Of a stretch of DNA of 64,000 nucleotides, positions 23,151 to 34,565 are shown one piece after another (positions within the stretch are counted from its first letter, which is position 1; the number at the start of each line of letters is the position of its first letter). The notes under the pieces were generated by a model that worked only from the letters and a program-made list of their open reading frames with translations, was not told where the DNA came from and ran no database searches. The DNA comes from Saxidomus purpurata (Eukaryota > Mollusca > Bivalvia > Venerida > Veneridae), in contig JAFMSR010000008.1 in the NCBI GenBank assembly GCA_022818135.1, forward strand, positions 34,610,257 to 34,674,256, given 5' to 3'. The position numbers and the translations under genes are program-made.

Positions 23151-25025
23151 CTTTAACGTAGTTTAGGGTATCACTTTAACGTAGTTTAGTGTATGTAAAC
23201 ATTTAATATGACCTAGCTCAGTGATAACTACATGTACGAATAAATGCTATGTAAAAACGAGGCATAATTCAAACACTCAAAAGTCTCACTAAATGTTCTG
23301 ACTTTATCAAGTTATGACTTACCATCAATACCTATTTTTTCACTATGTTGTTGTTTGTTTGTTAAGCAAGCATTTGTTGTAAAAGACAAGGTACTTGTGC
23401 CCTTGTTCATGTTTTTAAAAAAAATAGGAAATGGAAATAATTGCACCATGATTTGGGCCAGCAAAATTAGAAACTAAACACTTTTAGATTTCTTGTTCAT
23501 CATTTCAATTATTATTACATTATCTTAATTCTTAAAGAGACAATGTCAGTTTAAGTCAAAGTAAGATCAAGTTAAAATAGATTTCTCACATAAAGTGGGG
23601 TTTTTGTTGTTGAAATATTACAGTTTTGCTTAGACCAAACATCTGGTTTTGGGTTTTGGGGTTTCATCCTAATGTGTGAGTGCACTGCGTTTTTGTTGTT
23701 ACTGTTTATACATGAAGTGTTGTTACGTACGAAATCTTTCGTTTGATATTATAGCCAATGTATTTTGCATATTTAATAGTATTATGTTAAATGTAAGTAA
23801 AGTGTTATGATTTGTTTTGATTTGTCTTATAGTCAAGTAGTAATATATATTTTAATAGATTTTGATTATGGACTTAAATCATGTTTTGTTTCTTACTAGA
23901 ACCTAGCTATTGCTTTTAATTTAATTAAATGCATTTGAAAGCTTTACTTGTTTGTGATGCTACCTCTTCCAGACTTTGGTCGTGATTACATACTGGGTGG
24001 AAAAACAGAATATGTTTCACATGATACGGATATTACATTTGTTAAGCTGATAATAAATTTGAATATTGGACAGCGGAGAAATTTATTGCACCATGCTTTG
24101 TTAGACATGGTGCATCTAACTTTCCCTGTTTAGTATCAATACTAACAGTTTCTAGTGCAATCAGCTTTCCAATAAGCACTAGGGGGAACTTGATAGATAT
24201 AGACAAAGATACTGACTCAAGATTTACACAGTATAACAGTAAAACAAATCTAATTCGGTTAAAACATTTTTATTTCTTATAAACTCAATTTCAGATGCGT
24301 TATAAATATAAATCAGTATACAATACACATGTTAAGGCATCCAGTGCTCAAAATGTTTTTGTGTCAAAAGATATACAGTACTTTAGCTTCCATGTATTCA
24401 CTTGTTCTTCGGTATCCAGTGGCCAAATGCTGAGCTGACGAAACCCCTATTGTATTTTGTGGTCATGATGGCCTTATATCGCACACTTTAGTCAACAACA
24501 CATGGTCAGACGTGTACAGTTGTGCTCCAGACTGATTTGTCCAGGTCAGGTAGATCTACTAATTACCCAAAATTTGTGACTTCTCATAACAAATTATACC
24601 GGTATTACAAAGGTCAATAATAACATTTTAGAGGAACCAAGACATATAACTGTATACCTACTGGTCCATTATTGAATTTGTTCGATATACAGTGGCCTAT
24701 GTGGCAACTAAAATTGGTTGAAATATCAAATTTCTAATTACTCGCTACATGTACAGTAATTTATTTTAGAATGTTTTTTATTTTGGTTTATTTCCACACT
24801 TCAAACCTACAGACTTTCAGTGAAGCTCATGGTTGCGCGAATGGCACATACCAAAGCTTTACAGCAATTATGAGCATCGAAGGAGCACAAAACTAGGAGA
24901 CCATGTGTATTAAGTAACTATTTTTTCGACTTTCTTTTTTTTAACACGAGTTCTTCCTTGCTTCATTCTGTGAACAGATCATGTGTTTTTGACTAAGGCA
25001 AAGTTAATTTTCAAGTTGCAACTTT

Positions 25026-25485
25026 AGCAGATGGTATGGCATAGCCGTATTCACAGAGAATAAGCATAAGTTGTTCATGAAATATTTCTAAATACGATGC
25101 CTTACTAAAGTGTATGCCAAAAGACATACGGGTAAAAATAGTGTTAATTTTCTTTTTTATCATTTATTGGCCTTTGACAACTCGAAAACATAACAATATG
25201 ACTGTATTGCAAAACGTGTTTTATATCACCTATGACGTCAACATTTGCATATATTAGGTGCCACAAGAGATACAAAGACACTGGTGGTGCTTACGTACAG
25301 TTAAAATATACAAGTCTCTTTCTTTCTTTGATATGTTCTAATGGTAGATAGTTTTGCGATAAGTTGTAATGCACTATCCATACCATTACAATCTAGATCT
25401 AGACATTTTTTGTTCTTTATTTGACCCTGATCCGATATTGTGATTTTTTATTGTCTGTGAATACGGCTATGAGATACCACCTGCT
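25026..25485. mobile_element. MITE-like element, about 460 bp, terminal inverted repeats about 37 bp
   Basis: The left end AGCAGATGGTATGGCATAGC continuing into CGTATTCACAGAGAATAA is matched at the right end by TTATTGTCTGTGAATACGGC and TATGAGATACCACCTGCT read in reverse complement. The interior has no open frame that could encode a transposase. It is a non-autonomous DNA transposon by structure; the superfamily is not determined. Confidence 0.75.
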
Positions 25486-26120
25486 GACTCGTGCTCTTTA
25501 TGCCGAGTTTTTGCCAACGCCTCAAGCACTAGGCTTACATCTTATAACAATTAATGGGCAAGATTAATATACAAGTACCTTCTACAGAAGCACGAAAGCC
25601 AGTGATCATTTGAGAGAAGTATTCAGAACAATGAACAAGTAATGTTCAAGCCTCTATGCAAACATGACTCATACCAGAAACACATTTGGTACAAAGTCTG
25701 CTTCCCTATGTATACATGGATTTCATAATTCACCTTTTCAACAAAAATGATTTTGCATATACAAGCTGCTTTTCATTGGATTAGAATTTCCTATGATGTT
25801 TGCATGTAGCTGGCACTACTACGGTCTTTCAAGACATGCTTTAAAAATCAACAACTCTTTCATATCACAGGCGGAGAATATCTTTGGCACTGTATCCACA
25901 TGGCACTGTCAAACACATCGAGGTATTGGTGTTGTTTCAAAATTATAGTTAACTCCATGTTTTAAACTCTCATGAATCAACATAATTCGGACACTGGTGT
26001 TTGTAAGCAATGCTTCATCTTAAACAGGCACATATATAAATTTGAACACAGTAAGTCTTTAATGAACGAGGCTGTCTCCATATTAATTGTTATCTTACAT
26101 AAAAAAGATGTAGCTTAATT

Positions 26121-26126
26121 TTTATT
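26121..26126 (-). terminator. Candidate polyadenylation signal of gene C
   Basis: Reads AATAAA on the minus strand, 110 bp beyond the gene C stop codon. Confidence 0.4.
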
Positions 26127-26236
26127 CAGCACACATTATATCATTTCAATCAATGTCTTTCAAAGATCATGTTTCAATGAATGCATTAACCATACTCAGC
26201 AAATGCATTATGGGTATAAACAAATGAATCACTGTT

Positions 26237-29200
26237 CTAAAAGCTGAAATCTGAAGACTTTGGTGTATCTGTGGCGAAGTTTCTCGTCACAGGACTCGGT
26301 GTCCACGCAGAGCTACATCTGATTGATGTTGGAGTTTCTGTCAATTGTATATATGAAGTCGCTTCTGACGTCGTTATACTTTCACTTGAAGGTCCACGTT
26401 GCATCGATTTACCACTTATTCCTTTACGTCGTGTGTTAAGCTTTTGTTTTATGTCTACCTGCCTGTTTTCTATAGAACGCAAATATTCCTTGTATATAAG
26501 GACGGCAACTCCGACAACAAATGCTGCACCTAGTCCACCGCTTATAACCATCAACACATAGTTTATAGCACCGATATCAGCCGCCTTTACAATCTCGAGA
26601 CCTGAAATAAATTATCAAGATTTATCTACATGCAGCAGAATAACTTTTTCACAACTACTTAAGCATTGTTTTCTTATATATTTGTTTATATATATATGGA
26701 AGAAAACAATGCTTAAGTAGTAATATATATATAGACACGTGGTGGAGTTGTTTGCCCAAAAGGTTTAGCGAAATACGTTCATGTCTAAGCTGAAAACACT
26801 ACATAATTTGGCATGAAACGTTTCATTTGATGCTTCATTAAAAGAAAAGTTGCTGTGATGTCTAAATTATCAGGAACATAAAGAAATATCAAAGTATTGA
26901 GATACTGATGCAAGGCGATTTCGAGAGATGTTGAGGTAGGATAAAGCGCTATTAATCAGTTTAATTGCCCACACATCTCTGATAAATATCAAGTTTAATT
27001 CATTACATATTTAGGTAACACTAATTGCATACATAGGTTTCAAATATTTTTCGTCGTTTCAATTCCGTTTATACACTATATATACCGAGTACACTTGTCG
27101 TTCACACACAAAATAATTGAGGAAGCCTTAAAAATAATGTAATGAAATAAATTCCCTAAATATTAAATCATTGGTATGGTGTCAACACCTGTAAACATTT
27201 TATTTCATATGGCGTTGTCTTCGAAACAGATCAATGTCTAAATATAGACAGACTTAGAAAGTTGGCCTTCTAGCTGCTTTTCCGAAAATAAGACCCATCA
27301 TTTCTATATTTTGATCAGACTTTCCCATCTGATTAATACGCAAGTGCGCACAAAGGGACTATTTGTTTATGTAGCATCATCCCTAGATGAAGCCTCCGAT
27401 TGGCAGAAATGCAGCACTATTTGAAATTAGTTTAAGTTCCTGTGCAATTGGCGAACAATATTGCATCAAACTGATTGTACATGAAAGGAGTGTTACGAAG
27501 ATTGTATCGCACTATATTGATTAGCGTATGAAAAATGTTTGTTGTAGGGTACATTCCAGTTATGGTGCAAATCGCAACGAAGGTTGATTATAACATAATT
27601 ATCACCTTCCAATAATTTAAACTGTACAGTCTCGTTCAACATATATATTGAAAAATGCCTCATTTTAGCACAAATAATCAACATAAAAACATTTTGTAAT
27701 AAATCACTATCCACCCCTTAAAGCTGCTCGCTCTCAGATTTTGGTAAAAAAATAAAGTTCTTCAAACTGTATGTAAATAACGTTTTTTAGAACATATAGT
27801 CATATAAATAGGTTCCAGTATAAATTCCTGCCACGTATATCTCTAAATTAAAAAAAAATACGCTACCAAATTCAAAAGCGTTGCAAACGCTTTTGAAATT
27901 TCAATATGAACATATAGTGCAGCGGTGCCGTGCAACCGATATATTCAATCGATTTCTGCAAATTCCTACCTAGATTTTTGCTTATAATTTGATTCAAGCC
28001 TTTAATTCTATAATTTATGTATAATTATGTCAATTTTTAATAACAAATATTTTTTTCAACGGCAACTGAGAGCGAGCAGCTTTAATACTACAACAACTTT
28101 ATATAGATTATTGACTGCTTTACGGTACTGCAACATATTTTAAACGTTGATTTTACCGAAAATGAATGGAACGTTAAGGTTAAGTTACACTACTTGCAAA
28201 TATTCTTTTATTTATGCTTCTAAAGTTATTAAATGTGACATCAGTTTTAGGTAGAGACTGAATATATACCGGTCAACCAACAAACATGTGGTGCGTATAA
28301 AATTGTTTGCATTACAACTGTCTTTATAAAGAGATTTTATTTCTTTAAAAAAATGATCGAAATTGTCGTGGTACTTTATCTTACGGAGTTTTTGAATTTC
28401 AGGATGTGTATAATACCTGGCATACGAAACGTTTAAGGTTAGTTAGTCATATATTTATTCAAAAAATCTGATAATCTATGGTAAATGTATGGCGCCTTGT
28501 TGAAATAACTATAGTCATGTTAACTTTTCTTTGATTGAAATATTCTAAATTTGAACTTGTCCTAGCTAAACGACTCAGATGTGATACGTCGACTCCGTGT
28601 GATGTAGCACGGGGACCATCACAAGTGAAATATGGATAATTGACTAACAAAAATCATCTTTCTTGCAATATGTCTTAGTATATATTCAACAATCAGTGTA
28701 ATGCTTAAAAGCAAGTCTAAAAAAACAAGGCTTCTTGGTCTGATATGTTGGTTTTCTTGGTCTGATATGTTGGTTTTCTTGGTTTGATATGTTGGTATTC
28801 TTTACTGTATCAGAAAATGTTTAAGCTGCCATCCATGTTTCTGGATGTATTGTCGGATATATCAATATCACTTTGTTTTCACTAGATAGACTTAACGTAA
28901 AGTCTTTTTTTTAAAGTATGAAAAATAAACCAATTGACGATGAGCAGTACTTCCCAGACACTTTCCTTTATTATTACCATGTTCTCTAGTGCATCGCATA
29001 CCTCAGTGCAAAGCTGTTACCACAGACAATAAGTAGTGTATTTTGTCTGATTCCTGATCGATATTCCTTAAGGAGTTTACAGACAAATTTGCGATACATT
29101 ATAACATGCATTGTCAACCAGAACTTTGAAGTAAATCGTGTAAGTTTACGGCCCACATTTACGTAATTTTACGTTTGGTAATTCTTATTACGTTTCACAC

Positions 29201-30248
29201 CAGGTGAGGTACTTCTGTGCTTTCTAGGAGGTATTATATTTTTAAACATCTCCTTATTGGTATTATCGTTTAGCCCTAAAGATATTGGTGTATGTTTAAC
29301 AGCGATATCGTGCATGGTGTCAAAATTAGATAAAATTCTAAAACTAGAAGTTGTATTGTCATTATCTTGTATTTGTTCTACTGCTTGACTTAAATCGTTT
29401 ATTTACACTGTGGCCAAATTTTCTGAAAGCATTTTATAGCTATGTTCATAAAATCATGTTTCGTTTGCTATACGCATTAAATTCCACAATTGGGATCGTT
29501 TCAAGAAAGATCCCGAAATTATGCTGTTTTTGTTTTGATAACATGAAATGATGGGATTCAAAATTGTGTCGGCTTCTTCGTATAGTTTCTCAACAAGAGA
29601 AAACCGTTGAATAATTCCACTGCCCAAGGTCACATGTTGGATGCGTAGTTTACATTAAACATAATTATTTTTCTTTCACGTTAAGACACGGCAAAGTAAA
29701 TTCAAACATTCCATTGAAATGTCATAGAGCAAATAAAAATCGTTTCATCCGGCTGATGAATGGAAACATAAATGGTTTCATAGAACCGCAAACGGTATAA
29801 AAAATCTATAAAATGTTGTTCAAATATGGCAATATGTAACTCACAGAAACACCCTGAAAGGCGCAAAGTAATTTGTTATGTTTATGAAATAACATCCGTT
29901 CCAGCGGTTTTAAACTGATTTACAAGTCTCTTCGTTAATGTCAGATTCTTAAAGTCACTGTTCCTTAAATGATTCTAATTCTCAAATACATGTATGTACT
30001 CTTAATATGGAAATAAAATTGGGGAAACAACTGTTTTGCCATTAATTTTAGTCTCCTTGTTTCATGTTCATTACCAAATGGCAAAGTTACTCAAGAACTT
30101 ACATTCAAATCTATCTGAAGTCAGATTAATCAATCTGCTTAACATCGTATATTATGAAAATACAATAACTAATTTTTGGTTTTATTATTATTCATCTTAA
30201 ATTTCCAACAAAAGTTGCAGACGACTTACCTGAATCAGTGGTTGTCAT
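26237..30248 (-). CDS. Gene C: possible two-exon small membrane protein
   Basis: The main exon (26601-26237, minus) is a convincing 3'-terminal coding exon: acceptor TTATTTCAG, a hydrophobic helix (VLMVISGGLGAAFVVGVAVL), a short basic stretch, then about 75 residues rich in Ser and Thr with YIQLTE, ending in a stop. It enters in phase 1. The only upstream donor I found in the right phase is GTAAGT at 30229; a start codon 19 nt before it (30248-30230, beginning MTTTDS) would give 127 aa over 384 nt, in frame. That small protein has no signal peptide and would be a signal-anchor protein. Alternatively the main exon is the end of a larger receptor whose ectodomain exons I could not see, or a partial gene. 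The last exon is much better supported than the first. Confidence 0.42.
26655..26720. repeat. Perfect 21-bp inverted repeat with 24-bp loop
   Basis: The left arm (26655-26675, CTACTTAAGCATTG...) and right arm (26700-26720, ...CAATGCTTAAGTAG) are exact reverse complements around an AT-rich loop. It lies in the proposed gene C intron, 53 bp upstream of the membrane exon. Confidence 0.92.
27718..28085. mobile_element. MITE with TTAA flanks, about 360 bp (copy 1)
   Basis: Ends are AGCTGCTCGCTCTCAG (27722) and its reverse complement CTGAGAGCGAGCAGCT (to 28081), each flanked by TTAA (27718-27721 and 28082-28085). TTAA target-site duplication is the hallmark of piggyBac-type transposons, so this is probably a piggyBac-derived MITE. 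The interior is AT-rich with no open frame, and holds a second small palindrome around AAAGCGTTGCAAACGCTTT (about 27869-27898). A second copy is at 48761-48981. Confidence 0.82.
28733..28799. repeat. 22-bp tandem repeat, 3 copies
   Basis: Units of CTTGGTCTGATATGTTGGTT plus TT, with one substitution in the third copy. Noncoding. Confidence 0.85.
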
Positions 30249-31609
30249 TCCAGTATGTCCTGCATGATCGTCTCAATCCAATGTATTATCACAAACACTC
30301 CATCCCGATAGCTTCTCAATGATAATCTATAAATAAACTCTTAGATTTTCCGAACACATCAGTATCATCTCAATATGTACATATAATGTATAGATATATG
30401 ATGACAATCATTTAAGTCTCATTTGATTTCGTCCACGTGTTGGGAATGTATTTAACACTTCTGCTAACACCGGCATTTAAATTTCTGAATATATTGATAA
30501 ATATTATTCCATCAGCGTCCGTTACCACGTCACTGTAAATCACCGATTGTAATTTCATATCATTATCTAAACTAATCAATTAAGCGCAAACAGAAACGTC
30601 CCAGCGCTTCATTTCAAATAGGGAACCAGTGCTTTATCGATAAAACGCTTTCAATGAAGTCTGTATACCCTCTTCAAAAGATATTTGTTCAAGCGTTCGA
30701 TCGGCAAAATGTTGGCGTATTTGTAAACAGAAATGACAAACATTGTCATGTAAAATTATATTATGAGAACAACATTTAAAGATCTTACCAACCATTGTAT
30801 AACAGGCTGTGAATGACGATCAAATTCCGCAGCGTGACATTTAATAATTTGTCAGATTTAGTTAAAAGGTCGGTACTATAGTATTTCAATACAAACTTTT
30901 CTATTTTGAAATACGATGTACGATAATTTTATAATTGTAATCTTATATATTAACCCCATCATGGTGTTTATATTGCTTAATGTTCAGTCCCGTACGTGTT
31001 TTCAAGTAAAAAAGTTTTTTTTTTTTTTTTTTTTTTTTTTGAATAACAATGGAACATTTTTTTGCCTTGTATATCATTTGATTAGACCGATCTATTCATC
31101 CACAAACTTTAACCATTCATTTGAACTGGAATGGTATTTTACATTTGGTATTTGACATCGCAATTCAATAGTAATATCCGGTGTGGGAAATGTATCATAC
31201 ATTTCATATCGATTGTGGACATTCTGTGAAAAAAGATATAAAACAACACAATGTGTTATAATACTGTCTTAGTTTAGTGATCTACATCTGCATCATTTAC
31301 ATTTAATTTGAAATTGCTGAACATATACAAACACCAAAAATTCAGACAACAAATTCCACTTTGATATCAATCTCTACATGGTGTGTAAACTGATCGACAG
31401 TGTCCATTACTTGTCTAAATTAGACTTTATTTTACTTGATAACACTAATCAATAAACACAACACTAAACAAGGCTGATCATCACAGCATATGACATTACC
31501 AATCAACACAGCACACTACTGAGCATTACACTTCAACACTGTGCACTATCGGTCATTACAAATCAACAGTGCGTACCACTGGGCATTACAAATCAACACT
31601 GCGTAATCA

Positions 31610-31850
31610 TCGCTTTGTCCGACCGTCGGTCCCTTGGTCCATCACAAAAACTTAACATTGGCTAAAACTTTGCCATTTCTTAATAATTATTCAGCAAACT
31701 TTGAAATTGTATTGCTTATGACAAAAGGGTCATACTCCAAGTTCTGTAGGCCAAGGTCATATTTGACAGAGTTATGTCCCTCTTCGTACTTAGCATTTGT
31801 AACGAAATTATTGGTTATTCTGACAAAGTGTAAGAGAGCGACACAAGTGT
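31610..31850 (+). repeat. Single copy of the 'gacagagttatgtccc' repeat
   Basis: Contains AACTTTGCCATTTCTTAA, TATGACAAAAGGGTCAT, GGCCAAGGTCATATTTGACA and GAGTTATGTCCCTCTT, the same sequence that is tandemly repeated at 48130-48750. It starts with a GTCCGACCGTCGGTCC segment. Confidence 0.75.
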
Positions 31851-32419
31851 TCTACTGAACACCCATCTAGTCTTATATACTAATCTAGAAATTTCAAAAT
31901 TCATTCACTCTGTAAGTTAGGATTAATTTTGACACACAAATAATCATGCCATAAATACACATTAAAATGCTTACTTAAAACGTGGGACCAACTGAGGTCT
32001 GGACTATTTTCTGTTATCTAATAAAACCATATCTAATATTGGAATATTAGAAAAAAACTAAGAGAAACTATACTTATAATGGTTGCTAAAACATTTTAAT
32101 ACACAGAAATACGGGTACGGTGGAATCTGTTGCTTCTTTGATAAGTTTCTTTAACCAATCGTCAGACTTTGATAAAACTTAATACTAAATAACCTTGGAT
32201 GAGATTTGACCTCTTCCAATTATGACAGTAGAAGCTGAAGTCGTATTTTCTTATAATTCTTCAGAGCCTCTTCATTTTGAGATGTCAATTATCTCAATTT
32301 GCTTACTTTATGCCAGAAATTTCTTAGTCTGTGTTGATATGGTTGAATATAGACGCTGTTGTGTAAACGCCAAGAAACGTCTTCGGTAAAATATTTAAAC
32401 CCTCATAAACATGGAATGC

Positions 32420-32955
32420 CGGTTGAGATATGCCAATTGCTACTTGCTATTTGCCAATTGCTTATTGCTATTTGCCAATTGCGTGCTTGTAAATTGCTTT
32501 TTGCGTATTGCGTATTGCTATTACTTATTGACATTTGCCAATTGCTATTTGCCAATTGCTTTTTGTCATTTGCCAATTGCTAATTGCTATTTGCCAATTG
32601 CTTATTGCTATTTGCCAACTGCTTATTGCTATATGTCATTTGCTGATTGCTATTTGCCAACTGCTTATTGCCAATTGCTAATTGCTATTTGCCAATTTGC
32701 CAATTTGCTCATTGCTTTTATGCTCTTTCCTGCAACATTATTTAATGGCCCTTTCAAACCCTGTCTACGGTCCTCCGTGCGGCCCTATACGGCACCTGTT
32801 GATTGTGCGAAAGTTTTGATTGCTGTCCTATTTCACGCAAGAACTAAGCGCTTTGATCGAGCAAATAGCAATAAGCAATTGGCAAATAGAAAATTAGCAA
32901 TTGGCAAGTAGCAAATAAGCAATTGCGCAATAAGTAAACTAAACAATAACACTGC
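32420..32955. repeat. Inverted pair of TTTGCCAATTGCTATT simple arrays
   Basis: About 32420-32715 carries many copies of TGCTATTTGCCAATTGCT in one direction; 32862-32955 carries the reverse complement (AGCAATTGGCAAATAGC). The middle (about 32720-32860) is unique and GC-richer. The arms could form a long imperfect hairpin. An open frame across the left arm is a product of the stop-poor repeat. Confidence 0.85.
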
Positions 32956-33403
32956 AAATAGCAAAAAAAAAAAAAAAAAAAAAAAAGGAAAGACCACCAT
33001 TCCATACCTCACCATAAAATGTCAAAAAGTCTACAATTTTGTAACGGTTCATATTAGCATAAAAAAGAATGCTACTGATCATAAAAAATGTATGCTGTAA
33101 GTATACACCCCGGAGCTTTGAACATTTACATGTAGTTAGAAGGGATCTAAATTGTATGTTCCTCTGTTGATTCCCTAAATTTAACATGGTAGGGTTTTTT
33201 TAACAACTGGGTAAACTATCAACAGTTGTTCTTTAAGTGAGAAATTATGCGCATGTTGAATAGTGTATTCTGGTGACAGCGGTTGTAAGGGATTACATTA
33301 AATTGTTAACCTAATACACACCCATTAACTGCAAGTTGTGCTTTTAAAATAAACATGGGGCTAATAAAATAATAATTCATTTCTCATATACCTTGGTTAG
33401 TGT

Positions 33404-33475
<72 letters not shown>

Positions 33476-33528
33476 GTTTGGGGTTGGGGGGGGGGGGGGG
33501 TTGTTTGGGGGGGGGTTGGTGGGTGGGG

Positions 33529-33602
<74 letters not shown>

Positions 33603-33670
33603 TTTTTTTTTTTTTTTTTGTTTTATTTTTTTTTTTTTTTTAAAATTTTTTTTTTTTTATTAATTTTTTT
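33404..33670. repeat. Poly-G / poly-T homopolymer block
   Basis: Runs of G (about 38) and T (tens of bases), alternating with G-rich and T-rich patches. It has the look of low-quality long-read consensus or an unresolved low-complexity tract. All open frames here (poly-Gly/poly-Phe) should be ignored. Confidence 0.85.
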
Positions 33671-34565
33671 GTTTTTTAAATCTTATAAAATAAGAAGACA
33701 TTTATAAACCATAACTCGAGCGAATTGATTTTTCTGTTAACACTTTGAAGTATTTAGCATGAAAACTGATATGATTAGTAGTGAAACATTTATATATCGT
33801 CACTGGTTCTTTTGTTCCTCATGTGAAAATAAACCACGTGTCAGTACGTCCAAATAATATCAGTAGACAATGACTATTGAAGAAATCGTTTGAAATTATT
33901 GCTTGTATGTAAGAATCTAAGTTAGTAGCAATAAGGTGAGAAGGACATAGACTTGTTTGTATTGAAGTATTATTTCAGGTAAACTTTATTCGCTTCGTCT
34001 CAGCACTTTTTCATCGGAACATTATCAAATATCACATTTCTTGTACTGAAACTTTGCTAATATACTTTTTTACATTAAGCTTACTATATGTGTATAGGAT
34101 CAAAATGAATTATCTGCCCTTGAACATAGCATTTCCAGCCGGGAACTTCGATTTTATTTCAGAGTTATATTTAAAACTTGATTCCCAGTCAAAATACCAA
34201 GTTTGAAGAAATTCTGTGAAAGGAAAATTTTGTTCCTATATACATTTAGGAAACTGAAGCAAACGTACTTTGTCGAAACTTTATTCTAAAAATATATTTT
34301 ATTCTATTGAAACATTACTTAGCATACTCTATATTATGTTAGAGTGTCCGTGTCTTGAAACTTTATTTGATATAAAAACAAAAAAATTATTTGATAAATT
34401 GTACTACAGTAAAGTTACATGTAGGCCTACCGTACACCCTTGATCATATTGTTTGGTGGTAAATATTTCCTAATGCATATAAACCTGTATAATCAACGTA
34501 ACTCTAATTTCTGTTATCAAGAAGTTGTTACTGCTTCGAAACCGAGAAAAGCCTCCATTCAACCA

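Larger units (their letters stand above)
21912..26236. other. Gene B 3' flank and intergenic spacer
   Basis: No supported exon on either strand. It holds candidate polyadenylation signals for gene B, the inverted dispersed repeat at 22750-23150 and a MITE at 25026-25485. The remaining sequence is AT-rich and I see nothing coding in it. Confidence 0.5.
30249..34565. other. Noncoding spacer upstream of gene D
   Basis: No exon is supported. It contains a T26 run (31015-31040), short degenerate repeats near 31480-31610 (CATTACAAATCAACA-like), a single unit of a bivalve-type repeat (31610-31850), an inverted simple array (32420-32955) and a poly-G/poly-T block (33404-33670). The interval from 33680 to 34440 shows nothing I can name. 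Confidence 0.5.

Noticed and set aside
28459..28650. Minus-strand open frame containing FTCDGPRATSHG
   Set aside because: It has a Cys and looks superficially protein-like, but no acceptor and donor in a phase compatible with gene C was found.
32411..32911. A 166-codon open frame
   Set aside because: It runs through the TTTGCCAATTGC simple array; the protein is a low-complexity repeat translation.
33393..33663. Poly-Gly/poly-Phe open frames
   Set aside because: They are pure homopolymer translation in a probable artefact block.
34440..34565. Upstream in-frame ATG of gene D
   Set aside because: The added 42 residues have no counterpart in gene E, whose start aligns with the ATG at 34566.
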